This document shows positions 45,976-56,934 of a stretch of 64,000 bases of DNA, one piece after another. The position numbers were made by a program, and so were the translations under genes. Position 1 is the first letter of the stretch, and each line of letters starts with the position of its first letter. Source of the DNA: Emiliania huxleyi CCMP1516 (lineage: Eukaryota; Haptophyta; Isochrysidales; Noelaerhabdaceae); the NCBI RefSeq assembly GCF_000372725.1, contig NW_005201298.1:316198-380197 (forward strand). Reading direction: 5' to 3'. A model generated the notes under the pieces. It was given only the letters and a program-made list of their open reading frames with translations, ran no database searches and was not told where the DNA came from.

Positions 45976-48344
45976 ATGGCGACTCCGGCCGCCGCCAGCG
46001 ACTGGATTCGCTACTGGGACGAGGCGTCCAGCGACTACTACTACCACCGGCCGGCGACGGGAGAGACGAGCTGGGAGCAGCCCGACCGCTGGATTTGCGG
46101 CGAGGGCTACGATTCGTCGGAGGACTCGGCACGCCGCTCCCGGGCCGGCAGCTCGCTCCCACTGGAGGACGAGGACGATGTCGACGCGCCCGAGGAGGAC
46201 CTCTTTGTTGTCCGCGCCTCGCTCAGCGGGCCGCCGCCTCTTCCTGCCGGCGGGCCGCCGCCCCTCTCATTGGGTGCTCCGCCGCCGCTTCCTGTGGCGG
46301 CGGCAGAGCCCTCCTCGGCGCAGCGAGAGGAGCGACGCCGCAGGGTCCTGGGCGAGATCCTGTCGACGGAGCGGACGTATGTGGCCGCGCTCCAGACGCT
46401 CGAGAAGGTTTACATGGTCCCGATGCGTATGGTCGCCGACGCGGGAGCGAAGGTTGCCATCTTTTCGCACGCGGACCTGGACACGGTCTTCCTTAATCTG
46501 GACGTCCTCCTGAAGCTGCACGCCCGCTTTCTTGAGCGGCTCGAGCAGGAGGAGGCGAGCGGCCACTTTGGCGCGATCCTCTCGGGCGCGGCCAAGGACA
46601 TCAAGGGCTGCTACACGAGGTACATCTCCAACTACGCGCAGGCGGAGGCGCACATCTCCGCGCTCGCGAGCAAGGCGCCCGACAAGCACCGCTACCTCGA
46701 GGTGTGCAAGTCGCACCCCGACGCGGGAGGGCTCGACGTGCGCTCCTTCCTCATCCAGCCCATCCAGCGCGTGCCGCGCTACCGGTGAGCCCCTCCCCAG
46801 ATGGAGCTCTGTCGACCTGCGCGGCCTCGCGCCACCCCGCTCCGCCGCGGCGGCGCCCCCCTCCCCGCAGGCTGCTGCTCGAGGAGCTGCTTGCGCACAC
46901 CGAGCCGGGCCACCCGGACGAGGCGGACTTGCGGGAGGCGCTCGCCCGCATCCGCGAGGTGCCGCCTTCGCACGCCGACAAGGAGATGCGGCGAGCCACA
47001 CCCCATCAAGCCTCCGTTCTGAACCCCGCCGCGCAGGTGGCCGCCTTCATCAACGAGGAGACGCGCGTGTCGGCCACGCTCTGCAAGCTGCGCGAGATCG
47101 CGCGGCGCTTCGCGCAGCCGGAGGCTCGGGAAGACGCGACCAGGGGGGGGGGGGGGCGCGCTCCTGCAGCACACGCGCGCCCTGACACGTCCGGACGGCT
47201 GCGCCGCTCAGGTGCTCGAGAAGAGCCTCGTGCGGCAGGGGCGCGCCTTCGTGCGCGAGGGCGAGCTCACCAAGGTGAGGCTCGCGCACCGGCAGCGGCG
47301 CAAGGCCGTCCTCTCCTCCGCGTCCCGTGCTCGTCTCCCTCTGCGGCACGCGTCGGGGGGACGTGTCTTGGACGTGTCCTCTCTAGGTCTTCCTCTTCTC
47401 CGACCTGCTCGTGTACGGCGTGCCCACCGGGCGCGGCTACGTCCAAAAGGGCCAGATCCCCCTCGGCGAGGGGACGCGGGTGAGAGAGAGAGAGTCGCCG
47501 CGCACGCAGCACCCGGCGCACAGACACGTCCCAGACGTGCCGCCCCCCATCTCGCCCCCCCATCGCACGTCCCGTAGGTCGAGCGGCTGCCGCGCACGGA
47601 GCACCTGACGCACGGGTTCGCCGTCGTCGACGGGCACGGCAAGGGGTACACGTGGCACGGCGAGTCGGAGGCCGAGACGGGGGAGTGGTTCGAGGAGGTG
47701 CGGCGGGCGGGGCGGGGCACGTCCACGACAACATGCACACCCGTCGACATGCACTTTGTCCATGTCCCACAGGTGCAGCGGGCGGTGCGCGCCTGCCAGC
47801 CGGAGCGGCGACCGAGCTCCTTCGACGCGGTCGCGGCCCTGTGTCGCGCCGGCTGTGGCCAACGCCACCGAGCGCCGAGTGCCCCGGTGCCCGCCCGTAG
47901 GTTGCGATCCTTGCGATGGTGGCGCGGAAGACGGCGCTCGAGCACTTCACGGCGGCCAAGGCGGGCTGCACGCTGATCAAGTTCAACCACCGCGACGGCC
48001 GGTCGAGCCCCCGGTGGGTGCGGATCTCTGCGGACGGCAGCGCCATCTGCTGGGGCGACACCAAGTCCAAGGAGTGCAAGTCGATGATGGCGCTCTCCAA
48101 GGCGGTCGCGCTGATGCACGGCGCCAAGAGCGCGGCCTTCTACCGCGCGCAGGGCGCCAAGAAGGACCGGGACTGGCTCTGCTTTTCGCTCCTCTTCCGT
48201 GGGCGCACGCTCGACTTCGCGGCGACCACCGCCGAGGGGCTCTTCACCTGGTACCTCGCGCTGGCGGCGCTGGTCGGGCCGCGCTCGAGTGAGCCGATCC
48301 TCGACGAGGAGGCGCTGCGCGCGCGCGTCGCGGAGATGATCTAG
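45976..48344 (+). CDS. WW-DH-PH-PH Rho guanine nucleotide exchange factor
   Basis: Exons: 45976-46784, 46871-46958, 47037-47123, 47212-47274, 47387-47479, 47578-47697, 47773-47829, 47901-48344. WW domain at residues 9-37 (WIRYWDEASSDYYYHR..GETSWEQP). After a proline-rich loop, a DH domain: RVLGEILSTERTYVAAL, AAKDIKGCYTRYISNYAQ, FLIQPIQRVPRYR|LLLEELL. A canonical PH follows: GRAFVREGELTK|VFLFSDLLVYG and ending WFEEVQRAV. A second PH-like domain in the last exon: LIKFNHRDGRSSPRWVRIS, ADGSAICWGD and DFAATTAEGLFTWYLALAAL. DH-PH units load GTP on Rho/Rac GTPases; WW binds proline motifs. All introns are 71-112 nt; 47124-47211 has a GC donor, the rest GT. Confidence 0.88.
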
Positions 48345-48885
48345 GCGCGGCCGTGTGTGGGAGCTCCCTTGGGAGGACTGGCACAGGCGTCAGGCGGTCT
48401 TAGGGAGAGGGGAGCGCGGGGGCGGGCAGAAGGGGGCGGGGGGGGGGGGGGGGCTGCGCGAAGTGCTATCAGGCCGTAGATGTGCGCCAGGGACGTGCGT
48501 AAGAGATAGCCCTAGAGATACGTGAGCCGTACGAGGTATGTGTGGCTACGGCGCAGGCCCGCCGCGGCTTCGTCTGGGGCTGCGCGGAGCTGTGCGGCCT
48601 CTTCGGAGAGTTTTCATTTTCTTTTTCGTTTTGATTTTGTCGTGTGTCATCTCCATGTCCATGTATGTACAACAATAACATCTCATGTCCTGCACAAACA
48701 GTAGTCAGCACCTCGTGCGGCCCACACGTATAAACTCTCGTAATCCACCCCGCGCTCCGCCGCGGCTGCCGGAGAGCTGGAGGTCGCCACCCCCTCACTG
48801 TCACATCCTGTCACTTCTTCGCGCACCGGACCGCCCACCCCTAGGCCCACCCTCGCCCTCCCCGCATCGCCACACACTCAACACG
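48345..48885. other. intergenic between convergent genes
   Basis: Between convergent stops. 48435-48455 is a G-run; 48610-48640 is T-rich (TTTTCATTTTCTTTTTCG). No gene. Confidence 0.5.
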
Positions 48886-49779
48886 CTAGTCTGCGCCCCA
48901 GCCCTCTCCCGGCCCGACCCGCCGGTTGATCGAGAAGTATCCCTGCTGCGTGCGCACCACTCTGATGGAGGCGCAGTTGCCGAAGCCGGCAAGCTCGTCC
49001 ATGCTGTGCGGGAGCGAGGCCGATGTGAGGCCGAGTGGGGCCGAGTGAGGGAGGCTGGGTGGCGGCGGGGGTGGTGTTGGGGGCGTGCGGCCGAGAGGCC
49101 CGCAAGGGCTGTGGCGGGGAGTGAGGGCGAGGGACGTCAGCGAGGCCTGCCTGCAGAGAAGGTCGAGGGACTCGTCGGCCGCAGAGTCGCCCTCTGCGAG
49201 GGGCGGCCCCTCAGGCCCCTCGCAATAGAGCACTTCGAAAGAGCCGAAGGGCGGCTCGAGCGGCCCGAGCAACTGCAGCGGAGGCGCACTCTCGAGCGAC
49301 ACGCCCAGCGCCTGCCTCGGCAGCAGCCGCACGCCCCGGATCTTGAGGTCGACGGTCGCTGGCTTGCCCTCGCGGCGAGCAAAGGAGGTGACCACGCGCT
49401 GCTGCAGCCGGTCGCCCTTGAGGTTGGAGAAGAGCGAGGTCGCCCACTCACGCGGCTCGTACTCGATCACATTCTCGATCGTGCCCTCTCTTTCGCTGAT
49501 CCGCTGCCCGATCCGCGAGCACCGCACGAAAGGCCCCGCCTGCGCATCGAGGCCGAGGATATCGGGCGCGTCGGTGTACACCAGCTCCCAGTCGCCGCCA
49601 ATGTCGGGGACGGCCTGCTGCGCCGGCGCGGCCTTTGCCAGCACGTCTATCGCCGCCGCCACCGCTTTTCGGTCCGCAGGCTTTGCAGAGAAGCCGCGGT
49701 CGAGCGGCGCGATTGCGTTTAGCAGCGCGGCTCTGGGAGTCGCGACAGCAACGGCGGCGAGCACGACGGAGAGCGCCAT
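48886..49779 (-). CDS. PAP/fibrillin family plastid lipid-associated protein
   Basis: Starts MALSVVLAAVAVATPRAALL, a signal-peptide-like leader as expected for the bipartite targeting of a secondary plastid. The PAP/fibrillin domain follows: LLNAIAPLDRGFSAKPADRK, GGDWELVYTDAPDI, FVRCSRIGQRISEREGTIEN and, at the end, IRVVRTQQGYFSINRR, the family's last strand. Family members bind lipids or isoprenoids at plastoglobules and thylakoids. Between FEVLYCEG (about 49200) and MDELAGFGN (about 49010) the frame runs on through sequence unlike the family (PPTPPPPPPS), so an intron almost certainly lies there; exact ends are not resolved. Stop at 48886 is just past the domain. This is the window's clearest plastid gene. 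Confidence 0.78.
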   Translation of the reverse strand: MALSVVLAAVAVATPRAALLNAIAPLDRGFSAKPADRKAVAAAIDVLAKAAPAQQAVPDIGGDWELVYTDAPDILGLDAQAGPFVRCSRIGQRISEREGTIENVIEYEPREWATSLFSNLKGDRLQQRVVTSFARREGKPATVDLKIRGVRLLPRQALGVSLESAPPLQLLGPLEPPFGSFEVLYCEGPEGPPLAEGDSAADESLDLLCRQASLTSLALTPRHSPCGPLGRTPPTPPPPPPSLPHSAPLGLTSASLPHSMDELAGFGNCASIRVVRTQQGYFSINRRVGPGEGWGAD

Positions 49780-49865
49780 GTCGGGGGTTCCCTCGCGGTA
49801 AATTTCCGCTTCAAGAATTCTGCTTCAAGAATAAAGAATTTTCGGATGAGCTCCATCGCACACGC

Positions 49866-50560
49866 ACGATGAACTACAGGTAGTGGGGAAGGCAGCCTCG
49901 ATTGCCATACAGACATGGGTGCGAAACAACGACAAGACCAAGGCACGGGCAGAGGAACGAGAGAAGAATATAGGGTGGATAAAGCGCCTGTTCACGGCAT
50001 GGAGGGTGAGCCACACCGAACGTACCGAGCGAAGGGCCGAGCGGAAGGAGGACGGGGAAGATGACTCAGAGGAGGACGAACCAGTGGAAATTCAGTCGTC
50101 AGATGTCACGATGCATCCGAAGGGGACCCCAGCGCCAGCATCATCCGTAGAGGCACGAGTGTTCGAAGAGAGAGTGGACCTGAGCAACAACATGACGTGT
50201 AGGCAAATGATCGGAGTGGGAGTCAGAAATGTGGTCCTTGCGCGAGGGGAGCTTGATAGACTCGAGGGGCCAGGATACGCCGCGAGGAGGACGGAGTTGC
50301 GCAAGGCGAAAGAAGCCGCGAGAACAAGGGACCGGCAGGCGGCGGCGTCGCAGGACGAGGCAGAAGAGAACGACGCGACAGAGGAGGAAGTGACAAGGGA
50401 GAGACCGACGAGAGTGGGACGGCCGCGAGGTGGCATGAAGGTTGCAGCGAGAAGCGGCGAGAGACTGCGAAAAGAGATACGAAGAGGCAGACCCCCCAGG
50501 GTGGGCGACGGCTAGCGCACCACACCCTCCTCTCCTTAAAATCCCTGTGTGGTGGCGGCG
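49866..50560 (+). mobile_element. repeat-borne ORF, charged, function unknown
   Basis: ORF 49883-50515 (210 residues): KTKARAEEREKNIGWIKRLF, DGEDDSEEDEPVEIQ, then TRERPTRVGRPRGGM and GERLRKEIRRGRPPRVGDG. The charged, coiled sequence with an AT-hook-like GRPRGG is of gag/accessory ORF type. Its last 115 bases recur at 1026-1135, so it belongs to a dispersed element. Just beyond (50575-50597) is CTGGTTTGTGGAGCTCCCAC, inverted at 51698-51720. No RT or transposase motif. Confidence 0.45.
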
Positions 50561-53500
50561 TGCCGTTCTCCCAACCTGGTTTGTGGAGCTCCCACACATT
50601 ACCTAGAGAGCACGGCATTCGGGGCCATGATCTCGGTTCCGCACTGGACTTTTTTTGTAGTGGAGAGAATTCAGGAATCTTTCTGCTCTGGCAGGCAGCT
50701 GCATCATCCCCCTTTACTTCAATCAGCTGTGTACACTCAAGTGCTAGTACTGTCTGAATAGCTGTCTAGACGCTCCGATTTTGCTGTCTGGACGCTGTCT
50801 GGACACTGTCTGGACGCTGTCTGGACGCTGTCTGGACGCTGTCTGGACATGGAAGATCGCGTGAGGTGTGAATAGACCTGCAGACAGGAATCATACTCTG
50901 ATACTCAACAACACGTCAGCCAAATGTGAGCGAAGATTCGCTGCCACTGTTGCTGCTGTTGCTTGGGCGGCGAGAAGCGCCGTGTTTGCGGCGTCTGTCG
51001 CGGAGGAGGGAGGGCGGTCCGGCGGCGATGGGAAAGGACGGCGTGGCGGCGGCGCAAGCGCGTTCGGTCGCGCGCGCCCCGAGGCCGCCGTCGTGGGTGC
51101 AGCGTGCGTGCCTGACTGAACTGCTGGGCTCGCGCTTTGCCCAATGCGCAGCGGCGGGTCGGCGTGGCTACTGCCGGCCCGCAGCTTCTTCATCGGCGGC
51201 GCGGGGCTCGCGGCTGCAGCATGGAACCCGACCAATGCGTGCCCACGCTTGCTCTGCCCTTTCCGCAGCATCGTTGCGACGTCGGCGTTGCCTTCCACAG
51301 TTGCCGCCACCGTTGCTGCTCTGACTCTTCGCGGGCACTTTTGGGGGAACCCTTCTGTGAAGAGGGCCTGTCTAGACAGCTGTCTAGACAGCTGTCAAGA
51401 CAAAACTACAAGTTCAAACTTCAAGTTCTCAAGTTCTCTTAGTTCTGCTGTCTAGACGCACCCCCCCCCCCCAATGGCAAGTAAAGAAAGCGGCATGTGG
51501 GTGGGTGGGTGGGTGGGTGGGGAGTGGCCTCGGCAGCGCCAGGGGTGCTGTCAGGGGTCGTCCAGCCACGACTACGAGACTTTACTGTGAATAGTGGAGC
51601 CATGTGCCACTGTCTGGACGCTGTCTGGACGCTGTCTGGACGCTGTCTGGACGCTGTCTGGACACTGTCTGGACAGGCTCAGGGCTGTCTAGACATGTGT
51701 GGGAGCTCCACAAACCAGGTTTCCCATCCCTCCCTTGGGTTGTGTGTTTTCTTTCTTTCTTTCTGCACGATTCACACAAAAACACAAGGAAACCAAGACG
51801 CACAAGCTCAGACAGTCGAGAAAGGACGATTCACACAACAGGCAAAGCGCGGACGACGGCTTCTAATAATAGAAGCCGTCGTCCTCACAGATGGATCGAG
51901 AGAGATCGGGTGAATGAGGAAGCGACGCGACTGATGCACAGCCTACGACCTAGTGTGGCGCGAAGGGGAGGAGAGGCGCGGCGGGGCCAGCGGCGAGTCC
52001 GGGTCCTGCTCCCCTCCCACCTCGTGGGAAGCAAGGGCTAGGTCCCCCCCCCGGAGGGTGGTAGACGATCGGCGCGTGGAGCAGCGGCTAGAACGGCCGC
52101 AGGTCATGGGGCCGCCCCCGAGGCTCCACACCAGGTGTTGCGGCCGCCAGTACCGCCACCGTACCCGCCCCCTCCGCCACCGCCTCCACCCCCGCCGCCG
52201 GCGTGGCCGCCACCGCCCGGACCCACACGAACCTTCATGGGGAACCCGGAGCCGCCCCCGTCGGAGGCTGGGCTACCCGAGGGAGGGGACCGAGGGAGGG
52301 GAGGTGCCGCGAGACGACAGCGGGTCTGTCGGCGAACCGGAAGGCCAAGACCGGAGGGCCCCGAGTGCGACCTGGAGTCAACTGTCGGAGGGGGTGAGAG
52401 TCGAGCTGGCTCGGCCAGTCGGCCTCTGCGCACTACGAGTGGAGAGTCGGGACATACGAGCTCACCGGGGGTATAGACCCGTCGCGGCGGCAGCCGGACC
52501 ATCGTGAACCACGGCAAGGGGGCCACGCCTCCCCGAGATCGATGAGGAGTCGGCGGAAGGGGGGGGGCGAGCCGAGTACGATATTAATAGAGAGGCCGCG
52601 GGTGCGAGCGCGATTCGTCGACCAGGGACGGCAGGGAGCGATGACCCGTCCTCCCGGGGAGGGGCGGCGACACGACCCAACGCCGCCGCCCTCGCCCGGG
52701 GAGTTGGGCACGGGATCGCCATCGGCAGGGTCAACGGAATCAGGCAGAGAGGACGAGACGGCGACGGGGCCGCGGCCGAAGAAGTATAAGAGGGGAAGGC
52801 GGGCTCCGCAGCCGCTGCCCAACCAGCGGAAAGCGAGCCGGGAGGAGGACCGGGAGGAGAGGGGAGCCCCTCCGAATCGAGGGTGGGGAGGCCGAACGGA
52901 GGGGCCCTGAGGGGGAAGCCGGTGGCGGCGATTGCGTCGAGGGAGCAGAGGCCGGTGACGGCGAGGCGACTGCCCGACTGACGAAGCGGGCGCCGCGGCC
53001 GGCGGTGCGGCAGAGGGCTGCAGCGGCATCGACGGCGAAGCAGCGTGCTGCGTCGACAGCGTGGCGCGCCGCGGCGACAGAGTTGGGGCCAGCGCAGCCG
53101 AGGCGAGCGCGGCCTGGACTGGCGGCGAGCGCGAGAGCACCGACGACGGCGACGGCAGCGCCCGTGATCGCGGCTCCGTGGGCGGCGAGGGCGAGCAGGA
53201 GCAGGCTCACTCGGGATGTGAGGCAGCCCAGCTGAGTGTCTTGTGAGTTTGTGTGTCTGTGTGTCGCTCGCGCGTGTCGTCGTCTTCTGTCCCGCGTCCA
53301 CCCATTCAGAACGCGTTGGTGTCCAGTCCGAGCTAGACTGTTCTTCACCTTTCTACCTCACACGGACCACGGAGTGCTCCAGGCTCTGTCGCAGTCAAGA
53401 TGTCATCGTCTGTATATCGGCCGGGTTCAGTCACGAGTGTAGAGGATGCAGAGTGGAGAGCACTCCGTGTGAGCTGTGAGCTGGTGTAGAGAGAGAGAGA

Positions 53501-53776
53501 TGTGTTGAGCGCTGCAAGAGCTGTTGGTGGTGTTAGGTAGAGCATGCTGTAGGATGGACCTGACCACAGGGGGTGAAGTCTGTCTCGACTCTCGTCGTTG
53601 AAAATGCCGTGCGTGTTGGTCGGTTCTCCCTTCAGCCCCCCCATCCGCCCGACCCGGGCAGCGGCTAGAGCCGTACTGACCGGTAGGGGGCCCGGGTGTG
53701 GGAAACGCCCCGCGCCGCTAGATTAGATCCTAGTACACACCGTACCGCACCACTGCTTCACTGTCTCACCGTCTGA
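50561..53776. other. repeat-derived region without a supported gene
   Basis: 50783-50849 and 51611-51674 are arrays of GCTGTCTGGAC (11 nt), bracketing 51 kb sequence; TGTCTAGACA palindromes lie at 51370-51400. 52140-52210 is a proline-codon run ((CCG/CCC)n). 52540-52910 has an arginine-rich frame (GPRPKKYKRGRR). 53237-53363 is family A copy 3. Several GC-rich ORFs overlap on both strands; none resembles a family, and their codon patterns do not separate. Possibly a degenerate retroelement whose 3' end is the family A unit. Confidence 0.4.
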
Positions 53777-55914
53777 CTACTGTCTCAGGGTGCCCACGCA
53801 GCACGCAGAGAGCATGTCCTCGTTCACCCAAGCGTGGTGCTGTTGGAAGAGGGCTGTGGCGTCCGTGCCGGCCGCGTCGAGAAGCGCGTCCACACCTCCC
53901 GGGTGGTACCGGAGGTAGGGCGAGACGTTGTACACCTTGCCGCGAACCGCCATCCACGAGTCCTCGGGCGTGGTGTGCGAGGCCACGTCGGCGAGTGACC
54001 ACTTCGGCCACGCCTCCTCCTCCTCCTCGTCGAGCGGCCCGACTCCGCCGGTGAGGTCCGCGCCCCTGCTCAGCCGCAGCCACGCGGCCAGGCCGAAGCC
54101 GGGCTCGAGCACAACTTTGCCGCGAGCCTAATTAGTAGTTGATTAGTAGTGAATTAGTAGTGACTTAGTAGTGAATTAGTAGGGCTCGAACACAACTTTG
54201 CCGCGAGCCTTCTCGAGCCGCCCAAGGCGCGGCGCTGCTTCTCCCAGCCTCGCCAGCTGCACAGCCTCGCACGCGATCCCTCCCGACGCGCACGCCGTCT
54301 GCCGCACGACCCGCCACGCGCCGGGCGGGTAGCGGCGCGACGCCTTGACCACCGCGGCGGCGACGCCTAACGTCGATGTTCACTAACGACTCCTTGATGG
54401 CTCATTCCCAACACCTCGACGGCCGCACCGCGGCCGACGCCTCCCGGCCCCGCGTTGCCGACGAGCAGGCAGCGGCCGCCGGGCCGGACGAGCACCGCGA
54501 GGGCGGAGAGGAGGGCGCCGACGTCGAGCCGGGCGTGCAGCATCCTACTCATGCCATCTCGTGTGGTGGGTGGTGCTGCACCCCTCCCTGGGCGTCGAGC
54601 CGGGCGGTGCAGCGTCCCGGACGGCAGGCCGGCTACGCATCTCAGGAAGTGTCTAGGAAGTGTCTAGGAAGTGTCTAGGAGCTGTCCCGAACGGCAGGTC
54701 TAGGAAGTGTCTAGGAAGTGTCTAGGAGCTGTCCCGAACGGCAGGTCGGCGAGCACGCAGTCCACGCTCGCGCGAGGGAGGCCCACCTCTCCCCCCAGCC
54801 GCGCCTACTCCTCCGAGCGGCGCGTCACCGCGCGAGGGGCCGTGGAGACGGCACTCATTTCCCCCCCGCCCCGCGCCGCGTCGCCGCAGTGCACCGTCAC
54901 CCTCCCGCGCAGGCGCGGCGCGGCGGCGGCGGCGTTTGCGCGCGCGGCGTCGCACGCCGCAGGGTCGAGGTCGACAGAGTGGGCGGTGACGGAGGCGAGG
55001 AGCGCCGCCTCGATGGCGAGGATGCCTGCGCGCGGCGCGAGGGCTGTGGAGAGAGAGTGAAGAGAGCTGTGGGGAGAGAGAGAGTGCGCAGGGGCGCGTG
55101 CCGACGCCGCCCGTCGGGTCGAGGAGAACCTCGCCGTCCGCCTACCGGGAGACGGCTCCGGGGAAGCGTCCGAGGGGGCGAGTCGAGGCGAGCAGGGCAG
55201 CACCTCGCCGCTCGCCGGCGCGAGGAGGCGGGCGAGCAGCGCGGCCCTGTGCGGCCGCATGTGCGCCCGCTCTCCGCGCACGAGCCACTGCCTCGGCTCC
55301 ATCGGCAGCGGGTCTGACTTGCGGGGCGAAAAGGGAGGCAGCAGCGCGCCAATCAGGAGCGAGCGGTTGACGAGCAGCGCGAGGACGCACACGTCGGGGG
55401 CCTCGAGGTCGACCCGCCACGAGGGCTGCAGCGCGCTGACGGCTGCGCCGAGCGCGCTGCTCAGCGCGCGGCTGTCAAAGTCGTGCTGGCCGGCGCGGAG
55501 CGAAGCGATGCGGAAGGAGGGCGCGGAGGGGGGGAGAGGAGCGGCGTGCGCGGCGTGCGTGCGCATCGCCGACCGCCAGCGCTCCTCGCTCACGCTCCCA
55601 ACGGCAGCGGCGAGAACGTCGCCATCCTCCACCTCGCACCGCACCACGACGGCGAGGGCCGCCTGCAGCACCGGCGCCGAGAGGGCGCGCGCAGCGAGCG
55701 GCTCTTGCCGGGACGCGACGAGGATGCCGAGGCCACCCGCCGAGCCAAACGACTCGCCCTTTCGGGCGGTCGGGGCGGGCAGCGCGCTGGCCCGCAGCCC
55801 GCACTCGCTCGCGAGGGCGTCGAGGGCGACAGACTCGAGGCCTGCCGTCGTGAGGAGGGCGTAGTCGTGCATTAGGACGACGGCAGCGAAAGCGGCGTCG
55901 CAGGCGAACGCCAC
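53777..55914 (-). CDS. THUMP-type tRNA (guanine-N2)-methyltransferase joined to cytochrome b5 domain
   Basis: Exon 1 (55914-55216): FRIASLRAGQHDFDSRALSS, WRVDLEAPDVCVLALLVN, then PLPMEPRQWLVRGER and MRPHRAALLARLLAP, as in THUMPD2/THUMPD3/Trm14 proteins. Exon 2 from 55141 gives DGEVLLDPTGGVGT (SAM-binding loop), then GILAIEAALLA, DLDPAACDAARAN, LADLPFG (the D-L-P-F-G catalytic motif of this family) and LVRPGGRCLLVGN. The last exon (54127 to 53777) is a cytochrome b5 domain: WSLADVASHTT, MAVRGKVYNVSPYL, YHPGGVDALLDAAG and FQQHHAWVN, with both haem histidines. The MTase forms N2-methylguanosine in tRNA; a b5 fusion is unexpected. Introns are 74-81 nt, GC-AG, with exon copies at four or more. The middle (54.5-54.75 kb) is heavily duplicated, and its splicing is inferred. 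Confidence 0.72.
54101..54210 (-). repeat. array intron flanked by 29-nt exon copies (THUMP/b5 gene)
   Basis: 54101-54129 and 54182-54210 agree at 28 of 29 bases, 81 nt apart, bracketing (TTAGTAGTGAA) 11-nt units. AAG|GCTCGCGGCA...AATTAG|GCTCGCGGCA is a GC-AG intron (54208-54128) that starts with the copy. Confidence 0.85.
54350..54441 (-). repeat. GC-AG intron starting with copy of next exon (THUMP/b5 gene)
   Basis: 54350-54367 and 54426-54441 match apart from a two-base gap. GGGAG|GCGTCGGCC...GACGTTAG|GCGTCGCC, intron 54440-54367, 74 nt; splicing gives GPGGVAAAVVKASRRY. No array inside. Confidence 0.75.
54522..54747 (-). repeat. nested exon-copy region (THUMP/b5 gene)
   Basis: The exon around LADLPFGT occurs at 54728-54747, 54681-54700 (both 20 nt, identical) and diverged at 54612-54629, separated by GGAAGTGTCTA arrays. 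The adjoining exon CGTCGAGCCGGGC..TGCAGC occurs at 54522-54541 and 54593-54613. So two insertions have occurred within about 50 exonic bases. Confidence 0.75.
55118..55215 (-). repeat. GC-AG intron with exon copy (THUMP/b5 gene)
   Basis: GCGCCG|GCGAGCGGCGAGG...CCGGTAG|GCGGACGGCGAGG, intron 55215-55142, 74 nt. Start of intron and start of exon share about 20 of 24 bases, with a small length difference. Confidence 0.7.
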
Positions 55915-56564
55915 GGGCGGTGACCGAGCGATATATAGCGCGCGAGAGGGCGCCCCAGCTTGGGCGCCGGGAGCAGGTGTATTCTTTTTTTGCTTGGGCG
56001 GCCCTGATGCTGAAATTCTGGAAAAACCTCCTGCGGTGCCCCTACCTACCTACCTACCTACCTACCCTACTTATGGGAAACTAAAAAAGAAATCACCGGA
56101 TGGGTGAAGGTGGGGTACTATACCAACTGAAGTGATGGTTGGTGGTACTCTCCTGCAACCACAGTCCTTCCTGTGACATAGGTAGGAATCCGCGCCCCCC
56201 CCGCAAGGCGCGCGATACACAATCCTATCTCTCTCCAGCCCGATGTGAGCAAAGACCTCTCGCGCGCGCGTGAACAGGGCGGGGAGTCGGGTGGGTCATC
56301 GGCGTAGCTAGACCTAGAGGCCCCATCACCGATGTCGTCGAGTGGGATGGTTGTACCTCCTCCGTTAATAACCACGTCGTCGCCCACGGTGCTGCTCTCC
56401 CCGTCGTCTGCGTCCGTTGGGATAGATGCGTCTTGCCACTCCGGAGCGCCGCAATCCCTCGCGCCGCTCCTGCCGAGGTCAGCTTGCTTATCGACGTAGT
56501 CGTTCCACTTATGACCACTGTGCCCCAGACAGGCTCGATCGACACAGGTGCGGACTGGCGCGTG
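55915..56564. other. intergenic, (ACCT)n and CG-repeat copy
   Basis: 56040-56070 is (ACCT)n. 56107-56125 resembles the 12.2-kb TIR sequence (ACTATACCAACTGAAGT). 56259-56280 is a copy of the 22-nt CG repeat. No gene. Confidence 0.5.
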
Positions 56565-56574
56565 CTAGGGTCCG

Positions 56575-56925
56575 CAACGCCCACGGGGCATGCGATTGCC
56601 TGGCCCTATCGCCAAACGGCTCTGCTCCTCCTCTTGTCTGGCGGCAATCGCAAACTGCGGCACAGGCCGCGTTGGCGCAGAGGAGGCGGCAAGCCGCAAC
56701 GCGCCTACCCGTGGCATACCGCCGGATCGGGCCAAGACTAAGGCTGCAGGCGTCGGCCCCGGCTGCTGCGAGGGCCCTCCCGGTGAGGTGTCCATCTTAT
56801 GTGCAGTGGGGCTACAACTGTAGCGCGTCGGCAGGATCCCCAAAACCGTCGTAAACCCCCCAAAATTGAATTCGACCGCGCAAAGCTGTCCCCCCCCCCC
56901 CGCAAACTTTAAACCACCATAAACA
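56575..56925 (-). mobile_element. truncated copy of the 60-kb mobile ORF 5' end
   Basis: Matches 60745-61105 closely: upstream CCACCATAAA, a C-run, GAATTCGAC, then an ORF start MDTSPGGPSQQPGPTPAALV and SGGMPRVGALRLAAS. It stops after about 80 residues and abuts the sphingosine-kinase fragment, with which it is in frame. Confidence 0.8.
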
Positions 56926-56934
56926 TCATTGTGC

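Noticed and set aside
46959-47036. Reading through this stretch of the RhoGEF gene as exon
   Set aside because: It is 78 nt and in frame, but it would split the conserved DH helix (IREV-AAFINEE) and has GT-AG ends.
50783-51677. CRISPR-like regular repeats
   Set aside because: Units are contiguous 11-nt tandem copies without spacers, in a eukaryotic genome.
52433-53140. Proline/arginine-rich minus-strand ORF
   Set aside because: No domain, and frames are open on both strands in this GC-rich repeat-derived region.
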